The position numbers and the translations under genes were made by a program. A stretch of 7,366 bases of DNA from Tepidisphaeraceae bacterium (GTDB taxonomy: Bacteria > Planctomycetota > Phycisphaerae > Tepidisphaerales > Tepidisphaeraceae), in NCBI GenBank assembly GCA_025450555.1, contig JANWHF010000147.1, forward strand, positions 1-7,366, written 5' to 3'. This document shows, in pieces, positions 1-6,224 of the stretch (its first letter is position 1; each line of letters opens with the position of its first letter). The notes beneath the pieces were generated by a model. That model was not told where the DNA came from and searched no databases. It worked only from the letters and a program-made list of their open reading frames with translations.

Positions 1-542
1 GAGAAAAGAAAACGCTCAATGGTGAATCGGTCGAGGCGCCGCCGATTCAACTTCGCTTTCGCGATCCCCGTCGCTTCGGCGGCATCTGGTGGATGGGCAA
101 GGACCAATGCGACAGCGGGATGGGGCCCGAGCCACTGGAAGTGCAGCCGCGGCAGCTTGCCGATCGATTGGCGCGCACGACGCGAGCAATCAAAAATGCA
201 CTGCTCGATCAGCGGCTGATCGCGGGCCTGGGAAATATCTACGTTGATGAATCACTGTTTGAGGCGGGTATTCATCCGCTCAAGGCCGCCAACGAGTTGA
301 GTTTTGCGCAAGTGAAGAAACTGACCACCGCGATAAAATCGACCTTACGCCGCGCCATTCGCCATCGCGGCAGCACGTTGCGCGACTATCGCGACGCCCA
401 AGGGAAAGCTGGGGGCTTCCAATCCCTTCATCGCGTTTACGGTCGCGCGGGCAAACTATGTGCGGTCTGTAAGACGTCCATCGAGCGGATCGTTCTTGGT
501 GGCCGATCGACGCATTTTTGTCCGAAATGTCAGCCGAGGTGA
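1..542 (+). CDS. mutM: Formamidopyrimidine-DNA glycosylase (Fpg/MutM), C-terminal part, 5' end outside the window
   Basis: Fpg is a bifunctional base-excision repair enzyme that removes 8-oxoguanine and formamidopyrimidines and nicks the abasic site. The frame is open to the window edge and about 179 residues are visible out of a usual 270-290. Seen in order: the end of the beta-sandwich domain with the family signature FRDPRRFGG (nt 57-83); the helix-two-turn-helix with IAGLGNIYVDE (nt about 219-251); HRGSTLRDY; and a C-terminal zinc finger C-x2-C-x16-C-x2-C (first Cys at nt 459, last at 528) that includes the DNA-contacting Arg in GGRSTHFCPKC. The catalytic N-terminal Pro-Glu and the mid-domain Lys lie outside the window and cannot be checked. 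The complete zinc finger separates it from zinc-less Nei-like relatives. The gene ends in TGA and runs straight into a strong terminator, so it is the last gene of its transcript. Confidence 0.96.
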   Translation, partial: EKKTLNGESVEAPPIQLRFRDPRRFGGIWWMGKDQCDSGMGPEPLEVQPRQLADRLARTTRAIKNALLDQRLIAGLGNIYVDESLFEAGIHPLKAANELSFAQVKKLTTAIKSTLRRAIRHRGSTLRDYRDAQGKAGGFQSLHRVYGRAGKLCAVCKTSIERIVLGGRSTHFCPKCQPR

Positions 543-548
543 TCCAAG

Positions 549-590
549 AAAAAACCGGTGGGATGCTGAAAAGCATGCCACCGGTTTTTT
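549..590 (+). terminator. Intrinsic terminator after mutM
   Basis: It starts 7 nt after the mutM stop. The outer stem pairs 555-561 (CCGGTGG) with 578-584 (CCACCGG). After one G-G mismatch an inner stem pairs ATGCT (563-567) with AGCAT (572-576), closed by a GAAA tetraloop. Six A before and six T after the stem (549-554 and 585-590) extend the pairing and supply the U-tract. The A/T symmetry means it could also stop transcription arriving on the minus strand from the MFS gene. Confidence 0.93.
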
Positions 591-603
591 GTTCGCTCTC
601 ATT

Positions 604-628
604 TTAGCCGCCCCACCTATGGGGCGCG
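604..628 (-). repeat. Dispersed repeat, hairpin arm, reverse copy (locus 1)
   Basis: This is a reverse-orientation copy of the hairpin-1 module of the repeat at 718-776 and 6755-6812. The stem CGCCCC (609-614) pairs with GGGGCG (621-626) around a 6-nt loop. It shares TTAGCCGCCCC and GGGGCGCG with the arm at 6872-6903 and differs from it in the loop. Together with 718-744 it forms an imperfect inverted pair across the gap between mutM and the MFS gene. Confidence 0.7.
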
Positions 629-717
629 GCCGGTGGCGCTGGAAAGATCTGCCCTGTCAAAGCGCCGGACAACGCGACCTCATCCTTGACAAGCTTTCAT
701 GCGCTCCGCACGCACTG

Positions 718-776
718 GACGCGCTCCACAAAGGAGCGGCTAAAGTGAATAAGGACGATGCTGAAGCATCGACGAT
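718..776 (+). repeat. Dispersed two-hairpin repeat unit, forward copy (locus 1)
   Basis: The unit has two hairpins. Hairpin 1 is CGCTCC (722-727), loop ACAAA, GGAGCG (733-738), followed by GCTAAAG. Hairpin 2 is CGATGC (756-761), loop TGAA, GCATCG (766-771). The 27 nt at 750-776 are identical to 6786-6812, and the whole unit matches 6755-6812 apart from two substitutions in hairpin 1 and a short variable linker. The two hairpin substitutions (T725 and A735 here, C6762 and G6772 there) sit opposite each other and keep the pair. The unit ends at the stop codon of the MFS gene, where GACGATCGTC (771-780) is a perfect 10-bp palindrome. The unit has no T-tract, so simple intrinsic termination is unlikely. 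The architecture resembles REP/BIME or MITE elements, but I cannot name the family. Confidence 0.85.
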
Positions 777-778
777 CG

Positions 779-2395
779 TCACGCTTGTTGCGTGGTCCCA
801 GCTTCCATCGCCTCGGCTTCTCCGGTAGTCAGATCGACTTCCGTTTCTCTTCCGCTGGAATCGAGATGAATGGCCTTATATCCGCCTCGCGCCAGGAAGT
901 AGAGCACCAATAGCAGATAGCAGGCAGCCATGGTTGCGGGGACGCAGGCTGTGATCTGCAAGGCGCGCCGACCGCCGAAAATATTAGCTGCATCGACCGG
1001 CGCTTTGTCCGACTCGAGGTGCGGCTTTTCGGTGGTGTTGAACCAATGGTCCAGCGCCAGCAGACTCGCATCGTCCGGCTTCTTCTGAAGATCGCTGGTC
1101 AATTGCGTGCCGGCATCATCGATAATAGCCAGCTTCTGGCTATCGAGACCCTGCACGGGCTTGAAGAATGCAAATCGGTTTTCTTCGGGGGCCTTGACGC
1201 GGTTGTAGGCCGCCTGATCGGTTTGAGTCAGATTCGCCGATGCATTGCGGTCATACGTATAGCCGATGCCCGGTCCACCCAGGAAACCGGCCGAAAGCAT
1301 TCCGATACCGCCGGAAAGGCCCATCGCCAGCGCACCGCCTTTGGGGAAGCGCTCGCCGATGACACCCAGCATAGTCGGCCAATAGAAGCTCTTGCCGATC
1401 GCGAAGACCGTGGCGGCGATCCAAATCACCGCGCCGGTGCTGGGATAGCCCAGGAAATACAACCCTGTTGCACCGCAGCAGGCCGCGATGAACAACAGCC
1501 CCAGCGGATTAATTTTGTGAACGATCGGTCCCGCGCAGAACCGCAGGATGATCATGATGATCGAGCAGTAGGTGAACAGGAGGCTGGCCCGGCTCTTGAG
1601 GGTGTTGTTCAGAATGTTCTGAATCCAGCTATCGGTGCCCAGCTCGACGTAGCCGATCATCGCGTGAATCACGAAGAGGAAAATCAGCATCGGCGCGAAG
1701 ATCGCGAGAATCATCTGCCCGAGCGAAACGCCCGCCGCCTTGGCTTCGGAAATGGGGAACTTTTCCTTGAGCGTTACATATCCAAAATAGAGGGTCGGGA
1801 TCAGATAGACCGAGGCCAGGATTTCCCAGCGTACGTGCGCGATGGCCGGCTGCTGCCCGGTAAACAGGTAGCAGATCACGCCACCGATCATCAAACCGCC
1901 GGGCCAACCGGCATGAAGGATGTTCAGATAATGCGTTTTATTTTTGGGAAACAGCGTTGCCGTTAAAGGATTGATGGCCGCTTCACATAGCCCTTGAGCC
2001 AGCGAGAAGATGAAGGTGCCGCTGTAAAGCGTCCAGTAGGCGGCCCGCTGCCCATGGGAATGGTAGATGGGCCCGGCCATCATCGTGACGACTTCGGAAA
2101 CCAAAAGCAGGGCAAAGGCCAGCAGAAGCAACGCTCGGTAGCCAACGGTGTCGGCAAAGAAGGAGAAGAAGATGATGGTGAAACCGAAGCCCGCCAGGCC
2201 GGCGCCGGCGATCACGCCCAAGTCGCTCTTGGTGAAGCCATATTGAACGCCCCAGTCGCCCAGGACGCCTGCGCGGACGGCAAAGCCGATTCCGACGGCA
2301 ATCAGCGTCATGAAGCTGGCAATAAAGATGCTGCGCTGGGCGCGCGGACTCAGCGCGGGCTCGGGGATGCCCCCCGCAAACGACAATTCCGCCAT
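779..2395 (-). CDS. MFS transporter, fucose/sugar:proton symporter-like, with a large TM11-TM12 loop
   Basis: This is an inner-membrane transporter of 538 residues with about 12 hydrophobic helices (roughly residues 22-43, 56-80, 88-108, 120-144, 160-180, 192-210, 224-250, 270-291, 298-317, 321-347, 354-380 and 479-502). After TM4 the segment from EAAINPL (138-144) to HAGWPGG (161-167) resembles the FHS family (FucP-like sugar:H+ symporters). GYVELGTDSW (248-257) follows TM7. The substrate cannot be read from the sequence; a sugar or similar small solute is inferred. Residues about 380-478 form an unusually long soluble segment between TM11 and TM12, and a charged tail follows TM12. I chose the ATG at 2395 because GGAGG lies 5 nt upstream; a TTG five codons earlier would overlap that site. 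guaB lies 254 nt upstream on the same strand, so a separate promoter is likely. Confidence 0.88.
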   Translation of the reverse strand: MAELSFAGGIPEPALSPRAQRSIFIASFMTLIAVGIGFAVRAGVLGDWGVQYGFTKSDLGVIAGAGLAGFGFTIIFFSFFADTVGYRALLLLAFALLLVSEVVTMMAGPIYHSHGQRAAYWTLYSGTFIFSLAQGLCEAAINPLTATLFPKNKTHYLNILHAGWPGGLMIGGVICYLFTGQQPAIAHVRWEILASVYLIPTLYFGYVTLKEKFPISEAKAAGVSLGQMILAIFAPMLIFLFVIHAMIGYVELGTDSWIQNILNNTLKSRASLLFTYCSIIMIILRFCAGPIVHKINPLGLLFIAACCGATGLYFLGYPSTGAVIWIAATVFAIGKSFYWPTMLGVIGERFPKGGALAMGLSGGIGMLSAGFLGGPGIGYTYDRNASANLTQTDQAAYNRVKAPEENRFAFFKPVQGLDSQKLAIIDDAGTQLTSDLQKKPDDASLLALDHWFNTTEKPHLESDKAPVDAANIFGGRRALQITACVPATMAACYLLLVLYFLARGGYKAIHLDSSGRETEVDLTTGEAEAMEAGTTQQA

Positions 2396-2399
2396 AAAA

Positions 2400-2406
2400 A
2401 CCTCCG
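2400..2406 (-). promoter_or_regulatory. Strong ribosome-binding site of the MFS gene
   Basis: On the minus strand GGCGGAGG is followed by five T and then the ATG at 2395. This fixes the start at 2395 and shows that this genome does use canonical Shine-Dalgarno sites, in contrast to guaB and nuoA. Confidence 0.8.
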
Positions 2407-2649
2407 CCAAGAAACGAGGAAAACGAATGGATGGGATAGATATCTCGAACCTACATCATGCGCGGAGCCGGCGGAAAACTCAAATAATCCTTTCAATCGA
2501 TCAGGGATTAGTTAATAACGATTTGCCGCCAATTCACGCGCATCTCGATAAAGATTCCCTCCCGGCCACACAACTTGGACGGTCCTCCTTCGCGCCCATC
2601 TATACAAAACGCGCATCGCGGCCGTTTGTTGAGCGTTATCGGGCGACCC

Positions 2650-4188
2650 CTACCCCCGTTCCTCCGCGAACTCCACGCTGTAATTGGGGGCTTCGCGGGT
2701 GATGGCGATGTCGTGGGGATGGCTTTCGGCCATGCTCGCAGCTGAGATTCGGCAGAACTTGGCCTGCTTGCGAAGCTGCTCGATGTTTCGCGTTCCGCAA
2801 TAGCCCATGCCGGCCCGCAAACCTCCGACGAGCTGATAGACGAAATCGCCCAGCGGCCCGCGATAGGGCACGCGTCCTTCAACCCCTTCGGGGACCAGCT
2901 TGCCGCGCTCTTTGACGCCGGCCTGTCCGTATCGGTCACTGGAGCCGGCGATCATTGCGCCCATGCTGCCCATGCCGCGATAGGTCTTGTATCGCCGCCC
3001 CTGGTGAATGATCGTCTCGCCCGGCGATTCATCGAGCCCCGCAAACAGGCTGCCCATCATCACCGACGACGCCCCCGCGGCAATCGCCTTGGTAATGTCG
3101 CCGGAATGGCGGATCCCGCCGTCGGCAATGACCGGCACGCCCGCCGGTTCCGCGACGCTGACGGCATTGAAGATCGCCGTCACCTGCGGCACGCCCACGC
3201 CGCTGATGATCCGCGTCGTGCAGATCGCGCCTGGGCCGATGCCGACCTTCACCGCATCGACGCCCGCTTCGATCAAGTCGCGCGCGCCTTCAGCTGTCGC
3301 AATGTTGCCCGCGATCACCTGAATGTCCCAGTTCTTCTTGATCTCGCGAACCGTGTCGATCACGTTGCGGCTGTGACCATGAGCCGTGTCCACGACAACC
3401 ACATCCACATCCGCGCGGATCAGCGCCTCGACGCGGTTAAAATCCTTCACTCCCGTCGCCGCCCCCACGCGTAACCGCCCGCGCTTGTCCTTGCAGGCGT
3501 TGGGGAATTGATGCAGCTTGTCGATGTCCCGCATGGTGATCAGCCCCGCCAGGCGGCTTTCCTTGTCCACCAGCAGCAGCTTTTCGACCTTGGCGATGTA
3601 GAGAATCCGCTCGGCCTCCTCCAGCGTCGTGTTTTCCGGCGCGGTGACGAGGTTTTCGTGGGTCATCACTTCGCCGACCTTGCGATTGTCATCTTCCTGA
3701 AACTTCAGATCGCGGCGGGTCATGATGCCCAACAGCCGGGGCGGCTTGCCGTTGTTGCGCAGACGATGGGTGGGCTGGGCGGGGTCGCCTTCGGGGATGA
3801 TCGCGTCATCGACGATCGGAATTCCGCTGACGTTGTATTCGCGCATCACCCGCCGGGCCTGGCCGATCGTCGCGGCGGGCGGCAAAGTGATTGGATCGAC
3901 AATAACGCCATTTTCGCTGCGCTTGACCTTCTCCACCTCGCGCGCCTGGTTGGTCACCGACAGGTTTTTGTGAACGATGCCGATGCCCCCCTCCTGCGCC
4001 AGCGCGATGGCCAGCGCCGCCTCGGTGACCGTGTCCATCGGCGCGGAGAGCATCGGAATATTCAGATCGATCGCGCGGGTCAGGCGGGAACGGGTGTCGG
4101 CGTCGGCGGGAACAAAATCACTGCGGGCGGGAATCAGCAGCACGTCATCAAACGTAATCGCGTCACTGACGATCTTGGAGTGTTCCAT
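2650..4188 (-). CDS. guaB: Inosine-5'-monophosphate dehydrogenase (IMPDH)
   Basis: GuaB oxidises IMP to XMP with NAD+, the committed step of GTP synthesis, in the cytosol. The protein has 512 residues, slightly longer than the usual 485-500. Seen: the N-terminal TFDDVLLIP; the early barrel with LSAPMDTVTE (47-56); a CBS domain pair at about 95-230; VDTAHGHS (266-273); the catalytic loop GIGPGAICTTR with Cys323; IADGGIR (354-360); GMGSMGAM (405-412); the flap Arg-Tyr (419-420); and EGRVPYRG (437-444). All catalytic landmarks are present. The serine usual before the catalytic Ile-Cys is Ala322 here. The first CBS motif carries a Pro/Arg-rich insertion at about 128-150 (between IPIVDD and RLLGIMTRRD), which accounts for the extra length. 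The ATG at 4188 is the natural start by alignment with the family, yet it has no Shine-Dalgarno sequence. No guaA follows; the MFS gene is next downstream after 254 nt. Confidence 0.98.
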   Translation of the reverse strand: MEHSKIVSDAITFDDVLLIPARSDFVPADADTRSRLTRAIDLNIPMLSAPMDTVTEAALAIALAQEGGIGIVHKNLSVTNQAREVEKVKRSENGVIVDPITLPPAATIGQARRVMREYNVSGIPIVDDAIIPEGDPAQPTHRLRNNGKPPRLLGIMTRRDLKFQEDDNRKVGEVMTHENLVTAPENTTLEEAERILYIAKVEKLLLVDKESRLAGLITMRDIDKLHQFPNACKDKRGRLRVGAATGVKDFNRVEALIRADVDVVVVDTAHGHSRNVIDTVREIKKNWDIQVIAGNIATAEGARDLIEAGVDAVKVGIGPGAICTTRIISGVGVPQVTAIFNAVSVAEPAGVPVIADGGIRHSGDITKAIAAGASSVMMGSLFAGLDESPGETIIHQGRRYKTYRGMGSMGAMIAGSSDRYGQAGVKERGKLVPEGVEGRVPYRGPLGDFVYQLVGGLRAGMGYCGTRNIEQLRKQAKFCRISAASMAESHPHDIAITREAPNYSVEFAEERG

Positions 4189-4194
4189 GTGAGA

Positions 4195-4223
4195 GAAATA
4201 CGGGAATACTTCTGCGCTGTCAA
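4195..4223 (-). promoter_or_regulatory. Putative guaB promoter giving a leaderless mRNA
   Basis: On the minus strand a perfect -35 TTGACA (4223-4218) is followed by a 17-nt spacer and the -10-like TATTTC (4200-4195). Only 6 nt separate this from the guaB ATG, so transcription would start at or next to the A of the start codon. The -10 box matches consensus at only the first three positions, so the call rests mainly on the exact -35 and the spacing. Confidence 0.5.
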
Positions 4224-4238
4224 GGCAACTTGACGCGC
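4214..4238. promoter_or_regulatory. Palindrome overlapping the guaB -35 box, possible operator
   Basis: GTCAAG (4219-4224), spacer GCAA, CTTGAC (4229-4234) is a perfect inverted repeat. It extends by GCGC on both sides (4214-4217 and 4235-4238) with one unpaired T at 4218. It covers the -35 hexamer, as a repressor site would. It lies between the antitoxin stop and guaB and has no T-tract, so termination is a weaker reading. The binding protein is unknown; the RHH antitoxin next door is one candidate but nothing proves it. Confidence 0.45.
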
Positions 4239-4263
4239 GAAAAGCTGGATACCGGTTGCTCGA

Positions 4264-4590
4264 TTACGCGCTCTTCCGGGCCAGCAGATACTGCAAGCCC
4301 TGAGTGAACAATTCCGACCGTTTCATGCCGGCCGAGCGCGCCAACGCATCAGCGCGCTTGAGCAAATCTCGCTCGATCGTCACCGTCACCGCGCGCGTCC
4401 CTTTCCCAATCTTTGGCCTGCCCACCATTCTCTTGATCACCGGCTCCAGTTCGGCCAGTTCCGCCCGCGTGGGCCGGCGAAATTTTTCGCGATGATGTTC
4501 CAGATCGTCGATGATCTTTTGCTTCTCCGCGTCGGTCAGCGCGTCGAAGGCCTGGCCCGTCAAATCCTTCATTTGCTTTGTGCGTTTCAT
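4264..4590 (-). CDS. BrnA-like antitoxin with ribbon-helix-helix domain
   Basis: This protein of 108 residues has a charged helical N-terminal half and a C-terminal ribbon-helix-helix. The strand RAVTVTIE (66-73) is followed by helix DLLKRADALARSAG (75-88) and helix KRSELFTQGLQYLLA (90-104), the MetJ/Arc/CopG fold used by antitoxins to bind operator DNA and the toxin. The segment RRPTRAELAELEPVIKR before GRPKIGKGTRAVTV resembles BrnA proteins, where a linker precedes the RHH domain. It lies directly behind the toxin gene with an 11-nt gap, in the toxin-first order typical of brnTA. Start ATG 4590 has GGAG 4 nt upstream; an ATG six codons later is possible. The expected roles are neutralising the toxin and repressing the operon. 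The family is clear at the RHH level; the BrnA label is inferred from context. Confidence 0.8.
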   Translation of the reverse strand: MKRTKQMKDLTGQAFDALTDAEKQKIIDDLEHHREKFRRPTRAELAELEPVIKRMVGRPKIGKGTRAVTVTIERDLLKRADALARSAGMKRSELFTQGLQYLLARKSA

Positions 4591-4601
4591 GGTGCTCCGA
4601 T

Positions 4602-4860
4602 CTAACGCCTCCTGCGACGCGTCGTTAGCGGCATAGCGTGGATCACATAGATTGTCTTGCGGTCATCGTCTATCAGAAACACGACTTCGATTACGCGATC
4701 ACCAATGCCTCGCCCCACGACCTGCCATTTCTTTCCAGCCGCTTTACGCAGCCGCCGCGCGCGAAACTCGCGACGAACGACCGTTTCGATTTCCTCGATT
4801 GTGCAACCATGCCTTGGTTGCATGTTCAAGGTTCCAGGCGTTCCATCGAAATCCGGCCAC
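4602..4860 (-). pseudogene. BrnT-like toxin gene with a +1 frameshift
   Basis: BrnT toxins are small RelE-fold ribonucleases that inhibit translation. The C-terminal part reads HGCTIEEIETVVRREF and then WQVVGRGIGDRVIEVVFLID and YVIHAMPLT, the pattern of BrnT-family proteins. The expected N-terminal start (a W-x-x-x-N stretch then H-x-x-K-HG) is missing in that frame but present in the adjacent one: from the GTG at 4860 it reads AGFRWNAWNLEHATK. Removing one base near 4811-4816 joins the two halves into an 85-residue protein of normal BrnT size. The break falls on a perfect hairpin at 4803-4821. In the unshifted lower frame the only starts are a TTG at 4865 and an ATG at 4823, and neither restores the conserved N-terminus. 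The gene is either inactivated, recoded, or affected by a base-call error. The intact antitoxin follows 11 nt downstream. Confidence 0.72.
4803..4821 (-). repeat. Perfect 7-bp hairpin at the toxin frameshift
   Basis: On the minus strand GCAACCA, loop AGGCA, TGGTTGC form a perfect inverted repeat inside the toxin gene. The extra base that breaks the frame lies in the CCAAGG stretch at the top of this hairpin. Confidence 0.7.
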
Positions 4861-4866
4861 CTCAAT

Positions 4867-4872
4867 ATTGTA
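4867..4872 (-). promoter_or_regulatory. -10-like box just upstream of the toxin GTG
   Basis: TACAAT (five of six consensus positions) lies 6 nt before the GTG at 4860, the same spacing as at guaB. The -35 hexamer 17 nt further up (TAGAAC) is poor, and no Shine-Dalgarno sequence is present. A short, near-leaderless toxin-antitoxin transcript would fit. Confidence 0.35.
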
Positions 4873-5063
4873 TGATAAAATGAGCGCCCGTTCTAGAAGC
4901 TGTTCAAGATTCTGCAAGGCAACTTTCCTTGTCCGCGGCTTTGCCCCTCCCCGCGCAATTGCCGGAAAGCCCGATGCGCAACTTCTTGATTTTCTTTGGC
5001 GTTAAGGAACAATTCGGCTCGCCGGAGTTTCTCTTCGGGCATGATCGCTGGAGTTTAATTTTC

Positions 5064-6218
5064 ATGACGCGTCCTCCGCTCGATTTGCTGACATCCCAGA
5101 GCTTCCCCGATCTGGCGGCCGCGGTGCGCAAGGCTTCGGACTCGATCGTCCAACATTGGGTGGCGATGGTTCGCGATGCCTTGCCCAAGTGCGATGAAAT
5201 GACCTTCGGCGAAGTGCGCGACAGCCTGCCGCAGGTGCTCGAGCAGATCGCTTTGGCGCTGGAGCTGGAGCAGGCGCCGACCGTCCGATTCCTGGGCGAC
5301 ATGACCGCCGAGCATGGCGTGGTTCGCTTCAACCAGCAGTTCAACCTCAGCGAAGTCCTCCAGGAATACGCCCTCTTGCGGTCGGTGATGTTTCAGGAGG
5401 TCGGCGCCGCCATGTCGCGCCCGATGAGCGTCGAGGAAGTTGCTGCGCTGAACGTCGGCCTCGACGTCGCCGTCCGCCGAGCCGTGGTCTCATTCACCAG
5501 CCATCAGGAAAAGCAACTCCAGGCCGCCACCGAAGCGCAAAGCAAATATCTTTCCTTCCTCTCCCACGACCTCCGCGGCGGACTCAATGGCGTGTTCCTC
5601 ATGATCGAAGTACTCAAGCGCGAATTGTCGGGCGAAGAACGCCTGGCCGAAACCGTGCAGGATCTCGACGTGATGCGCCGCTCGCTGCTGGAAACCGTCG
5701 GCACCATGGACCGCTTCCTCCATGCCGAGCGATTTCGCAAGGGCAAAGTGCAGGTCCGCCCGGGTCCAATCCGCGTGAAAAATCTGTTGTCGGATATTTC
5801 GGCGCAGTTCTCCTATCAGGCGCGCGACAAGGAGCTGGAGATCCGCATCAATGTGTCGGCCGACTGTGAGATTGTTTCGGATCGAGAAATGCTGTCGCTG
5901 ATTCTCCAGAACCTGATTTCCAACGCGATTAAATATTCGCAACAGGGGCTCATCGAGGTCGACAGCTCAACCACGCCGGATACCTGCAAGATATGGGTGA
6001 AAGATGGCGGGCCGGGCATCGCCCCGGAGAAGCTCACGAAGCTCTTTGCCCCCTTCGAGCGCGGCGAAACGTATGGGCAACCGGGCGTGGGATTAGGTTT
6101 ATCGATCGCTCACCAAGCCGCAAATTATTTGCATGCGAAGCTATGGGCTGAATCAACGGTGGGAAAAGGGTCTACGTTCTACGTCGAGTTGCCACGAAAG
6201 CTGGAACCGCGCCCGTGA
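5064..6218 (+). CDS. Soluble sensor histidine kinase with RsbRD-like N-terminal domain
   Basis: This is a cytosolic two-component kinase of 384 residues with no transmembrane segment. Residues about 15-145 are helical (SIVQHWVAMVRDALP, then EVRDSLPQVLEQIALALE) and resemble the RsbRD N-terminal sensor domain. A HisKA dimerisation helix carries the H-box FLSHDLRGGLNGV with phospho-acceptor His168. The HATPase_c domain follows with the N-box LILQNLISNAIKYS (Asn283, Asn287), the G1 box DGGPGIA (314-320), the F-box LFAPFERG (327-334) and the G2 box GVGLGLSIAHQ (341-351). All ATP-binding motifs are intact. No receiver domain or response-regulator gene is near, so its partner is unknown. I chose the ATG at 5064 (GGAG 10 nt upstream) because the domain starts soon after; the frame continues upstream to a TTG at 4929 and an ATG at 4974, but that stretch looks non-domain. 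It converges on nuoA with a 6-nt gap. Confidence 0.93.
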   Translation: MTRPPLDLLTSQSFPDLAAAVRKASDSIVQHWVAMVRDALPKCDEMTFGEVRDSLPQVLEQIALALELEQAPTVRFLGDMTAEHGVVRFNQQFNLSEVLQEYALLRSVMFQEVGAAMSRPMSVEEVAALNVGLDVAVRRAVVSFTSHQEKQLQAATEAQSKYLSFLSHDLRGGLNGVFLMIEVLKRELSGEERLAETVQDLDVMRRSLLETVGTMDRFLHAERFRKGKVQVRPGPIRVKNLLSDISAQFSYQARDKELEIRINVSADCEIVSDREMLSLILQNLISNAIKYSQQGLIEVDSSTTPDTCKIWVKDGGPGIAPEKLTKLFAPFERGETYGQPGVGLGLSIAHQAANYLHAKLWAESTVGKGSTFYVELPRKLEPRP

Positions 6219-6224
6219 GCAGAC

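Noticed and set aside
718..776. The repeat unit as a simple intrinsic terminator for the MFS gene
   Set aside because: Neither hairpin is followed by a T-tract on the minus strand, and the same unit occurs at an unrelated place at 6755-6812.
1019..1966. Long plus-strand ORF of 315 codons opposite the MFS gene
   Set aside because: It is the antisense shadow of a clear 12-helix transporter. Its protein is rich in Arg, Asp, Gln and His with no domain pattern, as expected from GC-rich complementary codons.
2609..2634. Possible terminator after guaB (complementary A-rich and T-rich ends around a GC core)
   Set aside because: The stem pairs only with several mismatches or bulges and lacks a clean T-tract in the guaB direction.
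2411..2649. Gap between guaB and the MFS gene as a place for a small gene or riboswitch
   Set aside because: I found no ORF with a start and SD, no convincing promoter pair and no strong fold by eye. It presumably holds the MFS promoter, but I could not place it.
3508..4233. Plus-strand ORF of 241 codons opposite guaB
   Set aside because: Shadow of the well-conserved IMPDH reading frame; there is no recognisable motif and no convincing ribosome-binding site.
4929..5063. N-terminal extension of the histidine kinase from TTG 4929 or ATG 4974
   Set aside because: The 45 residues are outside any expected domain and the SD support is weak. The ATG at 5064 sits just ahead of the RsbRD-like region and has GGAG upstream.
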